DNA of 35,949 bases from an uncultured Lachnospiraceae bacterium (GCA_958428365.1 CAUAFT010000021.1:1-35949); one strand, 5' to 3'. Shown: positions 28,177 through 35,949, counted from the first letter of the stretch. Numbers and translations: made by a program. Notes: generated by a model from the sequence alone, not told the origin.

Positions 28177-30456
28177 ATGCAGAATGCAAGTAGAGCGTAT
28201 AAAGAATCTATGAGTTACCCTGTCAGAAACAGGGCATATATAAAGGTCACGATTGGGATTGTCAATTCCGAAGCACAGAGTAACGTGACTGCAAGTGATA
28301 GCAGAAATGATTTGGTGTATTTTTCAGATACAAAGCAGCTATTTATTGGGGGCGGAGTAAAAAATATATATGCGACTTCCGAGCAGGATTTTTCTAAGGT
28401 GGACGGTAGTATGTATTTTTTGCCAAAAGATAAGAAGAATGTAAAATACAACAATGGAATTGTCACGAATGACATCCTTGGAACCATATATATTAACTTT
28501 GGCGGGAAAACAGGATTTGATATTAAGGGACTTACGATAGACTTTGGGGACTGTTATCCTGTGGATTTCACAATAGAGAATGACAATGGAATATATTCTT
28601 ACAATGATAATGATAAAAGGTACTGGACTACGGAGGAGGTTTTTGAAGGAACATCTTTTTTTATTGTTCGACCATCCAGAATGGTAAACGGACAGGGCAG
28701 ACTTCGGATATATAGTTTTTCCTGCGGAATCACGAATACATTTACGAATGACGAAGTCAAGAGTTTCAGTTTTAAAGAATTTGCATCGCCAATAACAGAA
28801 ACAATACCTAGCAAGGATTTGAGTCTTACTGTTGATAATCAGAATTTATATTATAGCCCAGATAATCCAGATAGCGCACTTGCATATATGGATGTAGGGC
28901 AGGAATTAAGGTTTTCTTTTGGATATGATGTGACAGGAAATGAAGATATTGAATGGTTGCCGGAGACTGTAACCTATCTTAAGAGCTGGTCAGCTACGGA
29001 TACGGAAGCGAAATTTACAGCAACTGACAGAATGGCATATATGAATGAAATTTACTATAAGGGTATATTCCCAACATATCATCCAGCGCATCCGTATGGT
29101 GTTTCATTATATGCTTTGGCAGAATCTGTGTTTAATGACATGGGAGAGACAAACTATTTTATTGATCCGTACCTGAAAGGTGTTTTTGTTCAAAATCCGA
29201 TTCCTCTCGTAACCCATGCAGAAGCATTACAGATTATCGCAAATGCTGGGCATTGTTCCTTGAGGGAAGATAGGAACGGAAGGGTTTGCATACAATCGCA
29301 GTTTGTGCCGGATATGACCGCCATATGTAATGGCGAGATGGAATATAGTCATGTTTCGAGCATTATTGGAGATGAGAAAAAGGAAGGCTACGCAATCGCA
29401 AGTAATGATTTTTCTGTTGCGGATGGTTCTTTGCGTTTCTTACCAAAAGGGCAGAACTTTTTAAACACAGGATATGTGAGTGAACAGATAGCAGATTCAG
29501 ATGGGAATTTCACCGAGAATCCTCAGATTACGATAAATTTGGCAGCTTCTTTTGTGGCATTTGGGCTTATGATAAAATTTAGGAATATTGCGCCAGCCGA
29601 GTTTAAGATTACTACATATTTGGAAGAGGTGAAGGTATATGAAGAAACAGTGTTAAATCCCGATATGGATTATTTTGATAATAGTCAGTTTGAGTTGTTT
29701 GATAAGATGGAAATTACATTTACGAAGGGTTACCCAAATTCAAGAGTCGTTGTTGACAACGTAAAAATGGGAGACATTACAGATTACAGGCTATCAAGAA
29801 GTGATTTGACAGCCTCTCCGGCGGCGGAAAGACAAAGTAAAGTGAAGTCAATCAGCATAACGAGAAATATTTATAAAAAAAATGCAGAAGAGGAGTCTGA
29901 AATAGCAAATGGGGAGATTGTTATAGAGGAGGAAACGAATGCCTATAGCGAGGTTATTTATTTCGACAATCCATGCTACGCAGAAAAATCTACAGGATAC
30001 GACATTGAAATTACAAGCGATTTTTCAGATTTGTTTGTCGTACAGAAATCGGAGCATCAAGGTGCATATTATGTAGTTCTTAGCTTTGGACGCTTGAATG
30101 GAATAATGCCGAAGGGGTCTGTTATTAAATATTCAATAAAGGGTTACCAATATGAAATAGAAAACAGAACATATTCAGTCCAACATAATAATAATGGAGA
30201 GAATAAATCATGGGACAATCCGTTAATCAATACAGAGACGCAGGCAAGAGAGCTAGAAGCATGGTTAGCATCCTATCTTCTGGGAGATGTGGAATATCAG
30301 ATTGATTGGCGCGGAGACCCAAGGACAGATGCGAATGACTTATTTTATCTTGAATTGAAAGATAGAGATGACGTAACAATCCGGGGATATGAAAATACGC
30401 TAGATTTTAACGGAGCATGGAGCGGAAAGATAAGTGCAAGAAAGGTGGTGCTTTGA
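28177..30456 (+). CDS. Tail-tip / baseplate protein (Tal-like hub)
   Basis: The protein has 759 aa; ATG 28177 lies 2 nt after the previous stop with GGGGTGG upstream. It is beta-rich. Two related segments are visible: NIYATSEQDFSKVDGSMYFL (residues ~60-85) and YAIASNDFSVADGSLRFLPK (~405-430), each before a strand-rich ~100-residue unit, suggesting an internal duplication of a carbohydrate-binding-like domain. The DYRLSRSDLTASPAAERQ and VEYQIDWRGDPRTDANDLFY parts resemble the hub region of siphophage tail-tip proteins. No peptidase motif is evident. Confidence 0.8.
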   Translation: MQNASRAYKESMSYPVRNRAYIKVTIGIVNSEAQSNVTASDSRNDLVYFSDTKQLFIGGGVKNIYATSEQDFSKVDGSMYFLPKDKKNVKYNNGIVTNDILGTIYINFGGKTGFDIKGLTIDFGDCYPVDFTIENDNGIYSYNDNDKRYWTTEEVFEGTSFFIVRPSRMVNGQGRLRIYSFSCGITNTFTNDEVKSFSFKEFASPITETIPSKDLSLTVDNQNLYYSPDNPDSALAYMDVGQELRFSFGYDVTGNEDIEWLPETVTYLKSWSATDTEAKFTATDRMAYMNEIYYKGIFPTYHPAHPYGVSLYALAESVFNDMGETNYFIDPYLKGVFVQNPIPLVTHAEALQIIANAGHCSLREDRNGRVCIQSQFVPDMTAICNGEMEYSHVSSIIGDEKKEGYAIASNDFSVADGSLRFLPKGQNFLNTGYVSEQIADSDGNFTENPQITINLAASFVAFGLMIKFRNIAPAEFKITTYLEEVKVYEETVLNPDMDYFDNSQFELFDKMEITFTKGYPNSRVVVDNVKMGDITDYRLSRSDLTASPAAERQSKVKSISITRNIYKKNAEEESEIANGEIVIEEETNAYSEVIYFDNPCYAEKSTGYDIEITSDFSDLFVVQKSEHQGAYYVVLSFGRLNGIMPKGSVIKYSIKGYQYEIENRTYSVQHNNNGENKSWDNPLINTETQARELEAWLASYLLGDVEYQIDWRGDPRTDANDLFYLELKDRDDVTIRGYENTLDFNGAWSGKISARKVVL

Positions 30457-31064
30457 TGGCGGTAACACAGGTGACGGCTGCGATAGCGGATGATACAGAA
30501 ATTCTTAATGAAAATGGCAATAACACATATTCCGGAGAGCTTGGTGCACCTAAGGTGTCGGGCGAATACGAAGCAGAGGTTTTGGCTTATGACGATGCCG
30601 GGAATGTGGCGGTGGCGAATTCTTCGACTGATTCAGAGCTTCTTATTGATGTGACGCTTTGGAAGCCTCCCAAAACAGATTGGAAGCCCACGGACAGGTT
30701 TAACTTTGTGGATTATAACAGAATAAAGAATAATCTTGTTTATCTGCATGACAGAGCAGTTGAGCTTTGGCGAGATTTTTCAATTGAGGATATGGGAGCA
30801 GATATTGAGGTATATACAGCAGGTTGGGATGTGGATATCTTCAATTTGTTTGAGAGGAATCTAGAGACTATCAACCAGAATATCTTCAAAAAAGATTACG
30901 GATATTCCCAAACTTTTTTTGAAAATGGTCCATTTATTAAATATAATGAGTTGAACAGAATAGAATCTGCAATGTTATCCATGAAGGATATTTTAGACAG
31001 ACATAAGTTAAGTGTTCGAAAAGTCCCATTTACACTAGGAAGGTATAAGGAGGTAAGAATTTAG
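30456..31064 (+). CDS. Tail-associated protein with N-terminal Ig-like segment
   Basis: The protein has 202 aa; ATG 30456 overlaps the previous stop by one base, and AGAAAGGTGGTG precedes it. Residues 1-70 are an Ig-like beta domain (NTYSGELGAPKVSGEYEAEV then AYDDAGNVAVA). The rest is helical (RFNFVDYNRIKNNLVYLHDR and YNELNRIESAMLSMKDILDR), as in small baseplate proteins coded after Tal-like genes in clostridial phages. The Ig-like part resembles the next gene's repeats. Confidence 0.72.
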   Translation: MAVTQVTAAIADDTEILNENGNNTYSGELGAPKVSGEYEAEVLAYDDAGNVAVANSSTDSELLIDVTLWKPPKTDWKPTDRFNFVDYNRIKNNLVYLHDRAVELWRDFSIEDMGADIEVYTAGWDVDIFNLFERNLETINQNIFKKDYGYSQTFFENGPFIKYNELNRIESAMLSMKDILDRHKLSVRKVPFTLGRYKEVRI

Positions 31065-31975
31065 TGGCAATTAATTCAGTGCAAGTCATTATAGGTGAAC
31101 AAACTCACACCCTTACATTGAATCTCAGTACAGGGTGTTATGAGAAAACCATAACGGCGCCAAGCATGTCGTCGTACAATGTAAATAATGATCATTATTA
31201 TCCGGTAACAGTAAAGGCAACAGATACGGCCGGAAATACAACGATTGTAAATGATTCTGATTCGGTGCTGGGGAGTGATTTGAAACTCCAGGTAAAAGAA
31301 ATCACGAAGCCGGCTATTACAATTACAAGTCCGACAGAAAGTGCAAGGATTACGAATAACAAACCGAAAATTTCATGGAAGATTACAGATGATGATTCTG
31401 GTGTGGATCCGGATACAATTGGAATTACCATAAATTCAGGAAACAAGATCACGTCAGGAATTACCAAAATAGCAATCACTGGCGGTTATCAATGTACCTA
31501 TACCATTTCGACCGCATTACCGGACGGAAATAATACGATTAAGATAGACGGGTCTGATTATGACGGAAACGCAGCGGTTCAGAGAAGTATTACTTTTGTG
31601 GTGGACACAGTGCCGCCAACTTTGACGATATCTTCTCCGGCCAACAACTTAGTGACAAACAACTCCATGGTAACGGTTGCCGGAATAACAAATGATGTAA
31701 CCTCTAGTCCAGTCACATTGACTGTCAAGCATAATGATGAACTTGCAGAATCCGTAACAGTGGGAAGTAACGGGGCATTTAGTACGACCTTGTCCCTTAT
31801 AGAAGGCGCCAATACGATTGTAATTACCGCAACAGACAGCGCTGGCAAATCATCTTCGGTTACGAGAACAGTAACGCTAGATACGCAGGCTCCTATTATT
31901 AATGAAATAACAATTACCCCGAATCCTGTCAGCACAGGGGAGCTTATCACAGTATCGGTCAAAGTGACAGATTAG
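31064..31975 (+). CDS. Bacterial Ig-like domain tail protein
   Basis: The protein has 303 aa; GTG at 31064 shares a base with the previous stop (TAGTG), AAGGAGGT is upstream. Three or so Ig-like/cadherin-like modules are seen: residues 1-80, ~82-175 (PAITITSPTESARITNNKPK) and ~176-275 (PPTLTISSPANNLVTNNSMV), each ending with a D-x-AGN/AGK-type Ca-binding-like loop (TDTAGNTT, TDSAGKSS). Such domains on tails bind cell-surface carbohydrate weakly. It ends in NPVSTGELITVSVKVTD, echoed in the next short gene. Confidence 0.8.
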   Translation: MAINSVQVIIGEQTHTLTLNLSTGCYEKTITAPSMSSYNVNNDHYYPVTVKATDTAGNTTIVNDSDSVLGSDLKLQVKEITKPAITITSPTESARITNNKPKISWKITDDDSGVDPDTIGITINSGNKITSGITKIAITGGYQCTYTISTALPDGNNTIKIDGSDYDGNAAVQRSITFVVDTVPPTLTISSPANNLVTNNSMVTVAGITNDVTSSPVTLTVKHNDELAESVTVGSNGAFSTTLSLIEGANTIVITATDSAGKSSSVTRTVTLDTQAPIINEITITPNPVSTGELITVSVKVTD

Positions 31976-31985
31976 GCGGTGGATT

Positions 31986-32141
31986 ATGGGAGTAATAATA
32001 ACAAACGTAAAACTTGGTAAAAACCCGGTAAATACAGGTGAGCAGTTCAAAATTTCGGTATCAGTCAAAGAGACAGTACAAGAGCCGAATATGTACCGCT
32101 TGCCTTTTAAATTGGGAGAAAGTAAGGGAGGTCTTAAATAG
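31986..32141 (+). CDS. Small tail-region protein with partial Ig-like motif
   Basis: The protein has 51 aa; ATG 31986 follows GGCGGTGG. The sequence ITNVKLGKNPVNTGEQFKIS closely resembles the last residues of the previous Ig-like protein, so this is either a short cap module or a remnant of a duplication. It ends at TAG 32139-32141, where the next GTG start begins, which supports its being translated. Confidence 0.65.
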   Translation: MGVIITNVKLGKNPVNTGEQFKISVSVKETVQEPNMYRLPFKLGESKGGLK

Positions 32142-32680
32142 TGTTTATTAGATTTTTGGATTCTAAATCAATCATACCGTGCGAGGTTATTCCGAGCGGA
32201 AATGTGGTGATACTTCGTTTTGAAGAGAATGTTGTTGTGGACACAAGTGGCTTTGATGTTTTCCTTGATACGGAAGGGGAGTATAACATCGGAGGAGAAT
32301 TCTATCATGGATTCAAGACAATTTACAGAAATGATGATTCTACAGCGAAATACAATGGCTATCAACTCTCTAATAATGGCAGTATCTATAATGAGGAAGT
32401 GAACGAAGGGACATTGCAGCAAGCCGATCCAAAATTAACGGAAGAGGAAAAAGCAGAGATTGAGAGACAGAAAGAAATAGCGGAGCTCAAATCAAAAATA
32501 GCTGCTTTAAAGGCGGAGTTGCAGGAGACAGACTATATATTTGTAAAAAGTTATGAAATGTCTCTTATCGGCGAAACTCCGACAGAATACGACTTTGAGT
32601 CTCTCCATACAGAACGGCAAGGGATTAGGGACGAGATAAATCGGTTAGAGGAAGAGCTTTTGACATATCAGGTAGATTAG
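32141..32680 (+). CDS. Baseplate/tail-fibre associated protein with coiled coil
   Basis: The protein has 179 aa; GTG at 32141 shares a base with the previous stop, and AAGGGAGGTC precedes it. The N-terminal 95 residues are strand-rich (FIRFLDSKSIIPCEVIPSGN, VDTSGFDVFLDTEGEYNIGG); residues 100-175 form a long coiled coil (EIAELKSKIAALKAELQE and EINRLEEELL). This is typical of accessory tail proteins placed before the fibre gene in clostridial phages. The exact role is unknown. Confidence 0.7.
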   Translation: MFIRFLDSKSIIPCEVIPSGNVVILRFEENVVVDTSGFDVFLDTEGEYNIGGEFYHGFKTIYRNDDSTAKYNGYQLSNNGSIYNEEVNEGTLQQADPKLTEEEKAEIERQKEIAELKSKIAALKAELQETDYIFVKSYEMSLIGETPTEYDFESLHTERQGIRDEINRLEEELLTYQVD

Positions 32681-32694
32681 AAAGAGAGGTTTAT

Positions 32695-33381
32695 ATGGCA
32701 AAAAATGTATTACCAGTCAATTTTCAAGATGACATCCTAAATTCTTCTATGGGAGGAAAAAGGAGATACAATGTTATTAATAATCCAGACGGAACGATAT
32801 CTCTTGAGGATGTTACTGAATATGATCAGGTTGGAAGTGATTTTGGACAAGCCCAGATTAATGCGACAAATATGGCTGTCAATGAGAGCGCAGATAAAAA
32901 TAAGATTCTTGATTCTTCAAGTGCCATTTCGGTCAATACGCAGAGCGGATATATGGCTGGAGCATTGGCAGTTAAAGAATTAATTACAATTTTAAATAAT
33001 AAAGCTGAGGCAACACATACGCATGATGGCAGATATTATACAGAAACAGAAATTAATAATTTGATTTCGGGTTTTCCAAATATTTATGCATATAGTAGTT
33101 CGGGAGGGACGCTGGTAAAAATAAATGGTCTCTTATATGCAACAAAAACGCTGACATTTTCAAGCGGGACAGCTACATGGAACATCTCTTCGCTGAAACC
33201 GGAATCACATACGATTGCGAATGTATTAAGTGCTTTCATAGACTCAGGGTCATCTACTTATGTTATTAATTCTTTATCATATTCAAATTCGACAGGCATA
33301 ATCACAGCTAGATGTTTAAAAATATCTGATGGGAGTGCATTCACAGGAAGTGTAACTGTCACATTTATAATGGCTTATTAA
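32695..33381 (+). CDS. Tail fibre / receptor-binding protein
   Basis: The protein has 228 aa; ATG 32695 follows AGAGAGGTTTAT. The motif THTHDGRYYTETEINNL (residues ~104-120) is a frequent triple-helix-linker in phage tail fibres. N-terminal residues bind the baseplate; the C-terminal ~100 residues (YAYSSSGGTLVKINGLLYAT to GSVTVTFIMAY) are Ser/Thr-rich beta and probably the tip that meets the receptor. It is the last structural gene before the lysis cassette. Confidence 0.78.
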   Translation: MAKNVLPVNFQDDILNSSMGGKRRYNVINNPDGTISLEDVTEYDQVGSDFGQAQINATNMAVNESADKNKILDSSSAISVNTQSGYMAGALAVKELITILNNKAEATHTHDGRYYTETEINNLISGFPNIYAYSSSGGTLVKINGLLYATKTLTFSSGTATWNISSLKPESHTIANVLSAFIDSGSSTYVINSLSYSNSTGIITARCLKISDGSAFTGSVTVTFIMAY

Positions 33382-33430
33382 GATAAGGGAGGAAGGCTGT
33401 AATAAAATTGAATATATATAACAGAGTCCA

Positions 33431-33466
33431 AGAGCCATATATCAACGAAGATATAGGGCTCTTTTC
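33431..33466 (+). terminator. Terminator between the fibre gene and the lysis cassette
   Basis: AGAGCC-A-TATATC pairs with GATATA-G-GGCTCT across AACGAA, followed by TTTTCC. It is another intra-operon terminator-like hairpin. Confidence 0.7.
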
Positions 33467-33500
33467 CTGTATAGAAATCCTAAAGAAAGGGGGTGAACAC

Positions 33501-33836
33501 ATGGAAGAAAAAGAGATCATCGAAAGACTGACCAAGACAGAGGAGCGCTCCAAATCCAACACGCACCGCCTGGACAAGCTGGAACCGATCGTCAACGAGA
33601 TACACACGATGGCAAACACAATGGTCCAGCTGGTAGAGGAGGTAAAACACATCAACGAGACAGTCAGCTCCCTGGACGGCAGAGTTGAGCAGATGGACGG
33701 CCGGATCGACGAGATGGAGCGTGCTCCCGCGGACAGTCTCAATACCTACAAGCGGACTGCGGTAACAGCGATCATCAGCACCGTTGCCGGGGCACTGGCT
33801 ACCGGGCTGATAGTTTTAATTTCACAATTTATCTAA
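33501..33836 (+). CDS. XhlA-like hemolysin / holin accessory protein
   Basis: The protein has 111 aa; ATG 33501 follows AAAGGGGGTGAAC. The first ~85 residues form an acidic coiled coil (SNTHRLDKLEPIVNEIH and SSLDGRVEQMDGRIDEME), with one C-terminal transmembrane helix (VTAIISTVAGALATGLIVLI). This is the layout of XhlA/BhlA-family proteins, which work with holins in host lysis. It opens a lysis cassette whose codon use is more GC-rich than the preceding tail genes. Confidence 0.8.
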   Translation: MEEKEIIERLTKTEERSKSNTHRLDKLEPIVNEIHTMANTMVQLVEEVKHINETVSSLDGRVEQMDGRIDEMERAPADSLNTYKRTAVTAIISTVAGALATGLIVLISQFI

Positions 33837-33854
33837 TTTAAAGGAGGAAACAGA

Positions 33855-34100
33855 ATGAGTAAAAAAGCAAAAGAATGGTTAAAAGCAGCAGGGATCCGGG
33901 CAGGAAAGACCGCGGCACAGACAGCAGCGGCACTATTGCCGGCGGCAGCCACGATCCAGCAGGTGGACTGGTCAATTGTTTTGGGGACTGCGGCACTTGC
34001 GGGGTTCGCATCTCTGCTGACATCGGCAGCCGTAGGACTGCCGGAAGTAACTACAGATGAGGAAGCAAACACAGGATCAGAAGAAAGCGAGGGAAAATAA
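33855..34100 (+). CDS. Holin (phi LC3 / r1t-like)
   Basis: The protein has 81 aa; ATG 33855 follows AAAGGAGGAAACAG. The motifs EWLKAAGIRAGKTAAQTAAA and VDWSIVLGTAALAGFASLL with LTSAAVGLPEV match r1t-type small holins: two membrane segments (about 20-35 and 43-60) and an acidic tail. It permeabilises the membrane to release the endolysin encoded next. Confidence 0.83.
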   Translation: MSKKAKEWLKAAGIRAGKTAAQTAAALLPAAATIQQVDWSIVLGTAALAGFASLLTSAAVGLPEVTTDEEANTGSEESEGK

Positions 34101-34101
34101 T

Positions 34102-34932
34102 ATGAAAATTTCACAGACAGGCTTAAAATTAATTGAGAAATACGAAGGGCTGAAACTCACGGCTTATAAGTGTGTGCCGACTGAAAAGTACTACACCATC
34201 GGCTACGGCCATTACGGCGCCGACGTCACCGCAGGGATGACCATTACCCAGGCGCAGGCAGAAGCGTACTTAAAGCAGGACGTAGCACAGGCAGAGAAAA
34301 ACGTGAACAGCTTCGATCCTACATACCATTGGAACCAGAACCAGTTTGATGCCCTGGTATCCTTTGCCTATAACCTGGGTTCCATCAATCAGCTTACCGC
34401 AAACGGTACAAGGACCATTGTTCAGATAGCGGAGAAGATTCCGGCATACTGCAAATCCGGCGGTAAGACCTTAAACGGACTCATAAAAAGACGCGCTGAG
34501 GAACAGGCTTTATTCAACACCCCGGTATCTGGCCAGACAACTCTCCAGGCGGCGGAAGCAACCCAGGCTTCTTATGCCCACGGCGTAGGCGAGACCGTTA
34601 CCTACAGCTCCTGCTACAAAGCGTCCACGGATCCGGTCTCTAAAGCCATTGACGTGAACCCGTGGAAAACAGGCACAATTACAAAGATTAAAGAGGGTAC
34701 AAGGAATCCGTACCTTATCGGTGGTGGCACCTGCTGGGTCAATGACGGGGATATCCGCGGAACCGGGACAGTGAAGCAGTCCTCCGGTGGATCCGTGTAT
34801 ACGGTGAAGTCCGGTGATACCCTGAGCAAGATCGCCAAAAAGTACAAAACCACCGTGGCCAGGTTGCAGAGTATCAACGGAATCAAAGACGTGAATAAGA
34901 TCTATGTGGGACAGAAGATCAAGATTCAGTAG
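34102..34932 (+). CDS. Endolysin: GH24 lysozyme with C-terminal LysM
   Basis: The protein has 276 aa; ATG 34102 begins 2 nt after the holin stop with GAGGGAAAATAAT upstream. The GH24 muramidase domain (residues 1-150) has the catalytic Glu15 (KYEGLKL) and Thr32 in YTIGYGHYG. The position of the T4 catalytic Asp is Cys24, a known variant among phage lysozymes. Residues ~175-225 are an SH3-like linker domain (YSSCYKASTDPVSKAIDVNP) and 231-276 form a LysM (YTVKSGDTLSKIAKKYKTTV) for peptidoglycan binding. No signal peptide is seen, so export depends on the holin. Confidence 0.92.
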   Translation: MKISQTGLKLIEKYEGLKLTAYKCVPTEKYYTIGYGHYGADVTAGMTITQAQAEAYLKQDVAQAEKNVNSFDPTYHWNQNQFDALVSFAYNLGSINQLTANGTRTIVQIAEKIPAYCKSGGKTLNGLIKRRAEEQALFNTPVSGQTTLQAAEATQASYAHGVGETVTYSSCYKASTDPVSKAIDVNPWKTGTITKIKEGTRNPYLIGGGTCWVNDGDIRGTGTVKQSSGGSVYTVKSGDTLSKIAKKYKTTVARLQSINGIKDVNKIYVGQKIKIQ

Positions 34933-34938
34933 GACAGA

Positions 34939-34961
34939 GCCGGGAGAGATCCCGGCTTCCT
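34939..34961 (+). terminator. Terminator of the lysis operon
   Basis: AGCCGGGA and TCCCGGCT form a perfect 8-bp stem with a GAGA loop, then TCCTTTAG. The U-run is weak but this ends the long rightward operon. Confidence 0.75.
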
Positions 34962-35010
34962 TTAGTTTACAGTTAAACGATAAAAAGATGAGCCATTGTA
35001 CATTATTAGA

Positions 35011-35047
35011 AAAAAAATATTGGGAATCCTCAAAAATGGGGATTCCC
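35011..35047 (-). terminator. Terminator of the leftward lipoprotein gene
   Basis: GGGAATCC and GGATTCCC form an 8-bp stem (35022-35047). Leftward it is followed by AATATTTTTTTT, a strong U tract, about 30 nt after the lipoprotein stop. Confidence 0.82.
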
Positions 35048-35072
35048 GTTGCTCTTTGATTTGCATTTATTT

Positions 35073-35627
35073 TTATTGTAATGTAAAAGTGACATTTTTA
35101 TCAGACCAGAAGCTGTTGTCATTATATTCAAGCTCGATGCTTTGTGCATTAGCCGGGACTTCGTAATAGGTTGAAAAAGTCACATTTCTTCCAGAAGATA
35201 AGTTTGCATTGACAAAATCATCATTTCCGATATAGGCTTGTTCGCATAACGTATCGTCTGCATAGCAGTCACAATCGTAAATAGATACATAGCTGGTTCC
35301 TGAATCAGATGTGTTTTCATATGTAAAGTTTACTTCTATGAACTTGTTTCCATCTTTTGGAGGGGTGTATTCGCTGTAATCTGTAAATTCAGGATTGTAA
35401 GAATTTAAAGTCACCTTAAGCCCTGAATTTTCGAATGTATCTCCAACTTTTAAGGAAGTATTATCCTCTTTAGAGGAAGCATCTTCTTTGGAAGAATCTT
35501 TTTTAGTGTCCTCTGATTTGTTTTTGTTGTCCGTATTATCATTACCACCGCAGGATCCTATCCCTACAAATACAAGAACAATAATGATGGCAATAACAAT
35601 CCATTTTTTCTTACCTTTTTTCTCCAT
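35073..35627 (-). CDS. DUF4352-type lipoprotein
   Basis: The protein has 184 aa; the ATG at 35627 follows AGAGAGGTAAGATACT. A basic N-terminus (MEKKGKKKWI), one hydrophobic helix (VIAIIIVLVFVGIG) and Cys27 after GIGS suggest a lipid anchor, although the lipobox is imperfect. A disordered Asp/Lys/Ser linker follows (residues 29-58), then a beta-sandwich with LKVGDTFENSGLKVTLNSY and PPKDGNKFIEVNFTYENTSD, the DUF4352 (telomeric repeat-binding factor-like) fold. The family is common on Firmicutes surfaces and as prophage morons. It faces the lysis genes and has its own promoter and terminator. Confidence 0.85.
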   Translation of the reverse strand: MEKKGKKKWIVIAIIIVLVFVGIGSCGGNDNTDNKNKSEDTKKDSSKEDASSKEDNTSLKVGDTFENSGLKVTLNSYNPEFTDYSEYTPPKDGNKFIEVNFTYENTSDSGTSYVSIYDCDCYADDTLCEQAYIGNDDFVNANLSSGRNVTFSTYYEVPANAQSIELEYNDNSFWSDKNVTFTLQ

Positions 35628-35725
35628 AGTATCTTACCTCTCTTTGCTTATGAATTTTTAAATAAGGGGAAGGAATTTACGATATGTATAGAAGTGCATA
35701 ACTCATTCCCCAAATAACAGTATCT

Positions 35726-35754
35726 ATTATACACGAAATGAGCTTATAAGCCAA
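35726..35754 (-). promoter_or_regulatory. Promoter of the DUF4352 lipoprotein gene
   Basis: Leftward TTGGCT (complement 35749-35754) and a perfect TATAAT (complement 35726-35731) are 17 bp apart. The 5' leader is about 100 nt. Confidence 0.75.
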
Positions 35755-35822
35755 TACAAAATCGGAAGAATTTCCAAATATTACCAGTAGAAATCGAGAG
35801 GGCATGATTCTACAATATCTAT

Positions 35823-35949
35823 ATGAAGATAAAAATATGGGAACAACGTACGAAAAGGGGATGGTCGTTAGAAAAATTAGAAAAACAAACTGGCATTTAT
35901 ATAATTATTCCTCTAACTTTCCCTATTTTACAGGCTTTCCCGCCTGTTC
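35823..35949 (+). CDS. XRE-type helix-turn-helix protein, start only
   Basis: Starting at ATG 35823 the frame reads MKIKIWEQRTKRGWSLEKLE then KQTGI, a classical XRE N-terminus (helices 1-2 of the HTH). The expected recognition helix should follow TGI but is replaced by hydrophobic YIIIPLTFPILQAFPPV up to the window edge, so the gene may be truncated or interrupted here. A competing frame from the ATG at 35802 lacks family resemblance. It could be the remains of a phage or host repressor. Confidence 0.5.
   Translation, partial: MKIKIWEQRTKRGWSLEKLEKQTGIYIIIPLTFPILQAFPPV

Overview
The window looks like part of a low-to-medium GC Firmicutes chromosome, most likely Lachnospiraceae or a related clostridial group. 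The reasons are strong AGGAGG ribosome binding sites, TTGACA/TATAAT promoters with 17-18 bp spacers, and a siphophage structural module of the kind common in gut Clostridia. The left 3 kb appears to be host DNA: the 3' part of an RHS/YD-repeat protein with a variable C-terminal tail, a small membrane protein beside it (a possible immunity protein), and a tRNA-Glu(CTC) with its own promoter. A prophage or prophage-derived element lies to the right. No integrase, excisionase, CI-like repressor or replication gene was found in the window, so the element is either defective or has these genes beyond the right edge.

Layout. 3.3-5.3 kb: noncoding DNA with a decayed reverse-strand gene end, then four small leftward genes. 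5.3-6.8 kb: a ribbon-helix-helix (RHH) regulator surrounded by six copies of GCACACAT that overlap three promoters, a coiled-coil protein, and a DUF4258/YgiT toxin-antitoxin-like pair. 6.8-7.2 kb: an alternating CG block next to an AT block, then a promoter, a roughly 130-nt structured leader and a strong terminator. 7.2-10.9 kb: an HTH protein (putative small terminase), small phage genes, a possible G-quadruplex, two tRNA-like sequences around a folded intergenic RNA, an autonomous gene cassette (9.9 kb) and a Com-like zinc finger protein. 10.9-17.6 kb: large terminase, HNH endonuclease, RinA/DUF1492-like late regulator, SPP1-type portal, scaffold, decoration-like protein and E-type major capsid. 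17.6-23.4 kb: head-tail connector and closure genes, tail tube, and tail chaperones with a TTTTTTC slippery site, interrupted by moron cassettes. 23.5-33.4 kb: zinc-ribbon moron, tape measure, distal tail and baseplate proteins, Ig-like and fibre proteins. 33.5-34.9 kb: XhlA-like protein, holin, and a GH24 lysozyme with LysM. 35.0-35.9 kb: a leftward DUF4352 lipoprotein and the start of an XRE-type HTH gene.

How it works together. The structural genes form one rightward late operon, probably switched on by the RinA-like protein encoded just upstream of the portal. Terminator-like hairpins recur between the late genes. Three tail genes share a two-hairpin leader. Cassettes with their own promoters and terminators sit inside the operon. 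One of them, at 19.5-21.1 kb, pairs an RHH protein and its palindromic operators with an AntA-type antirepressor, which in logic and position resembles the immI region of phage P22. A SLATT-like membrane protein with an in-frame amber codon and a small gene with a one-base frameshift suggest some cassettes are decaying.
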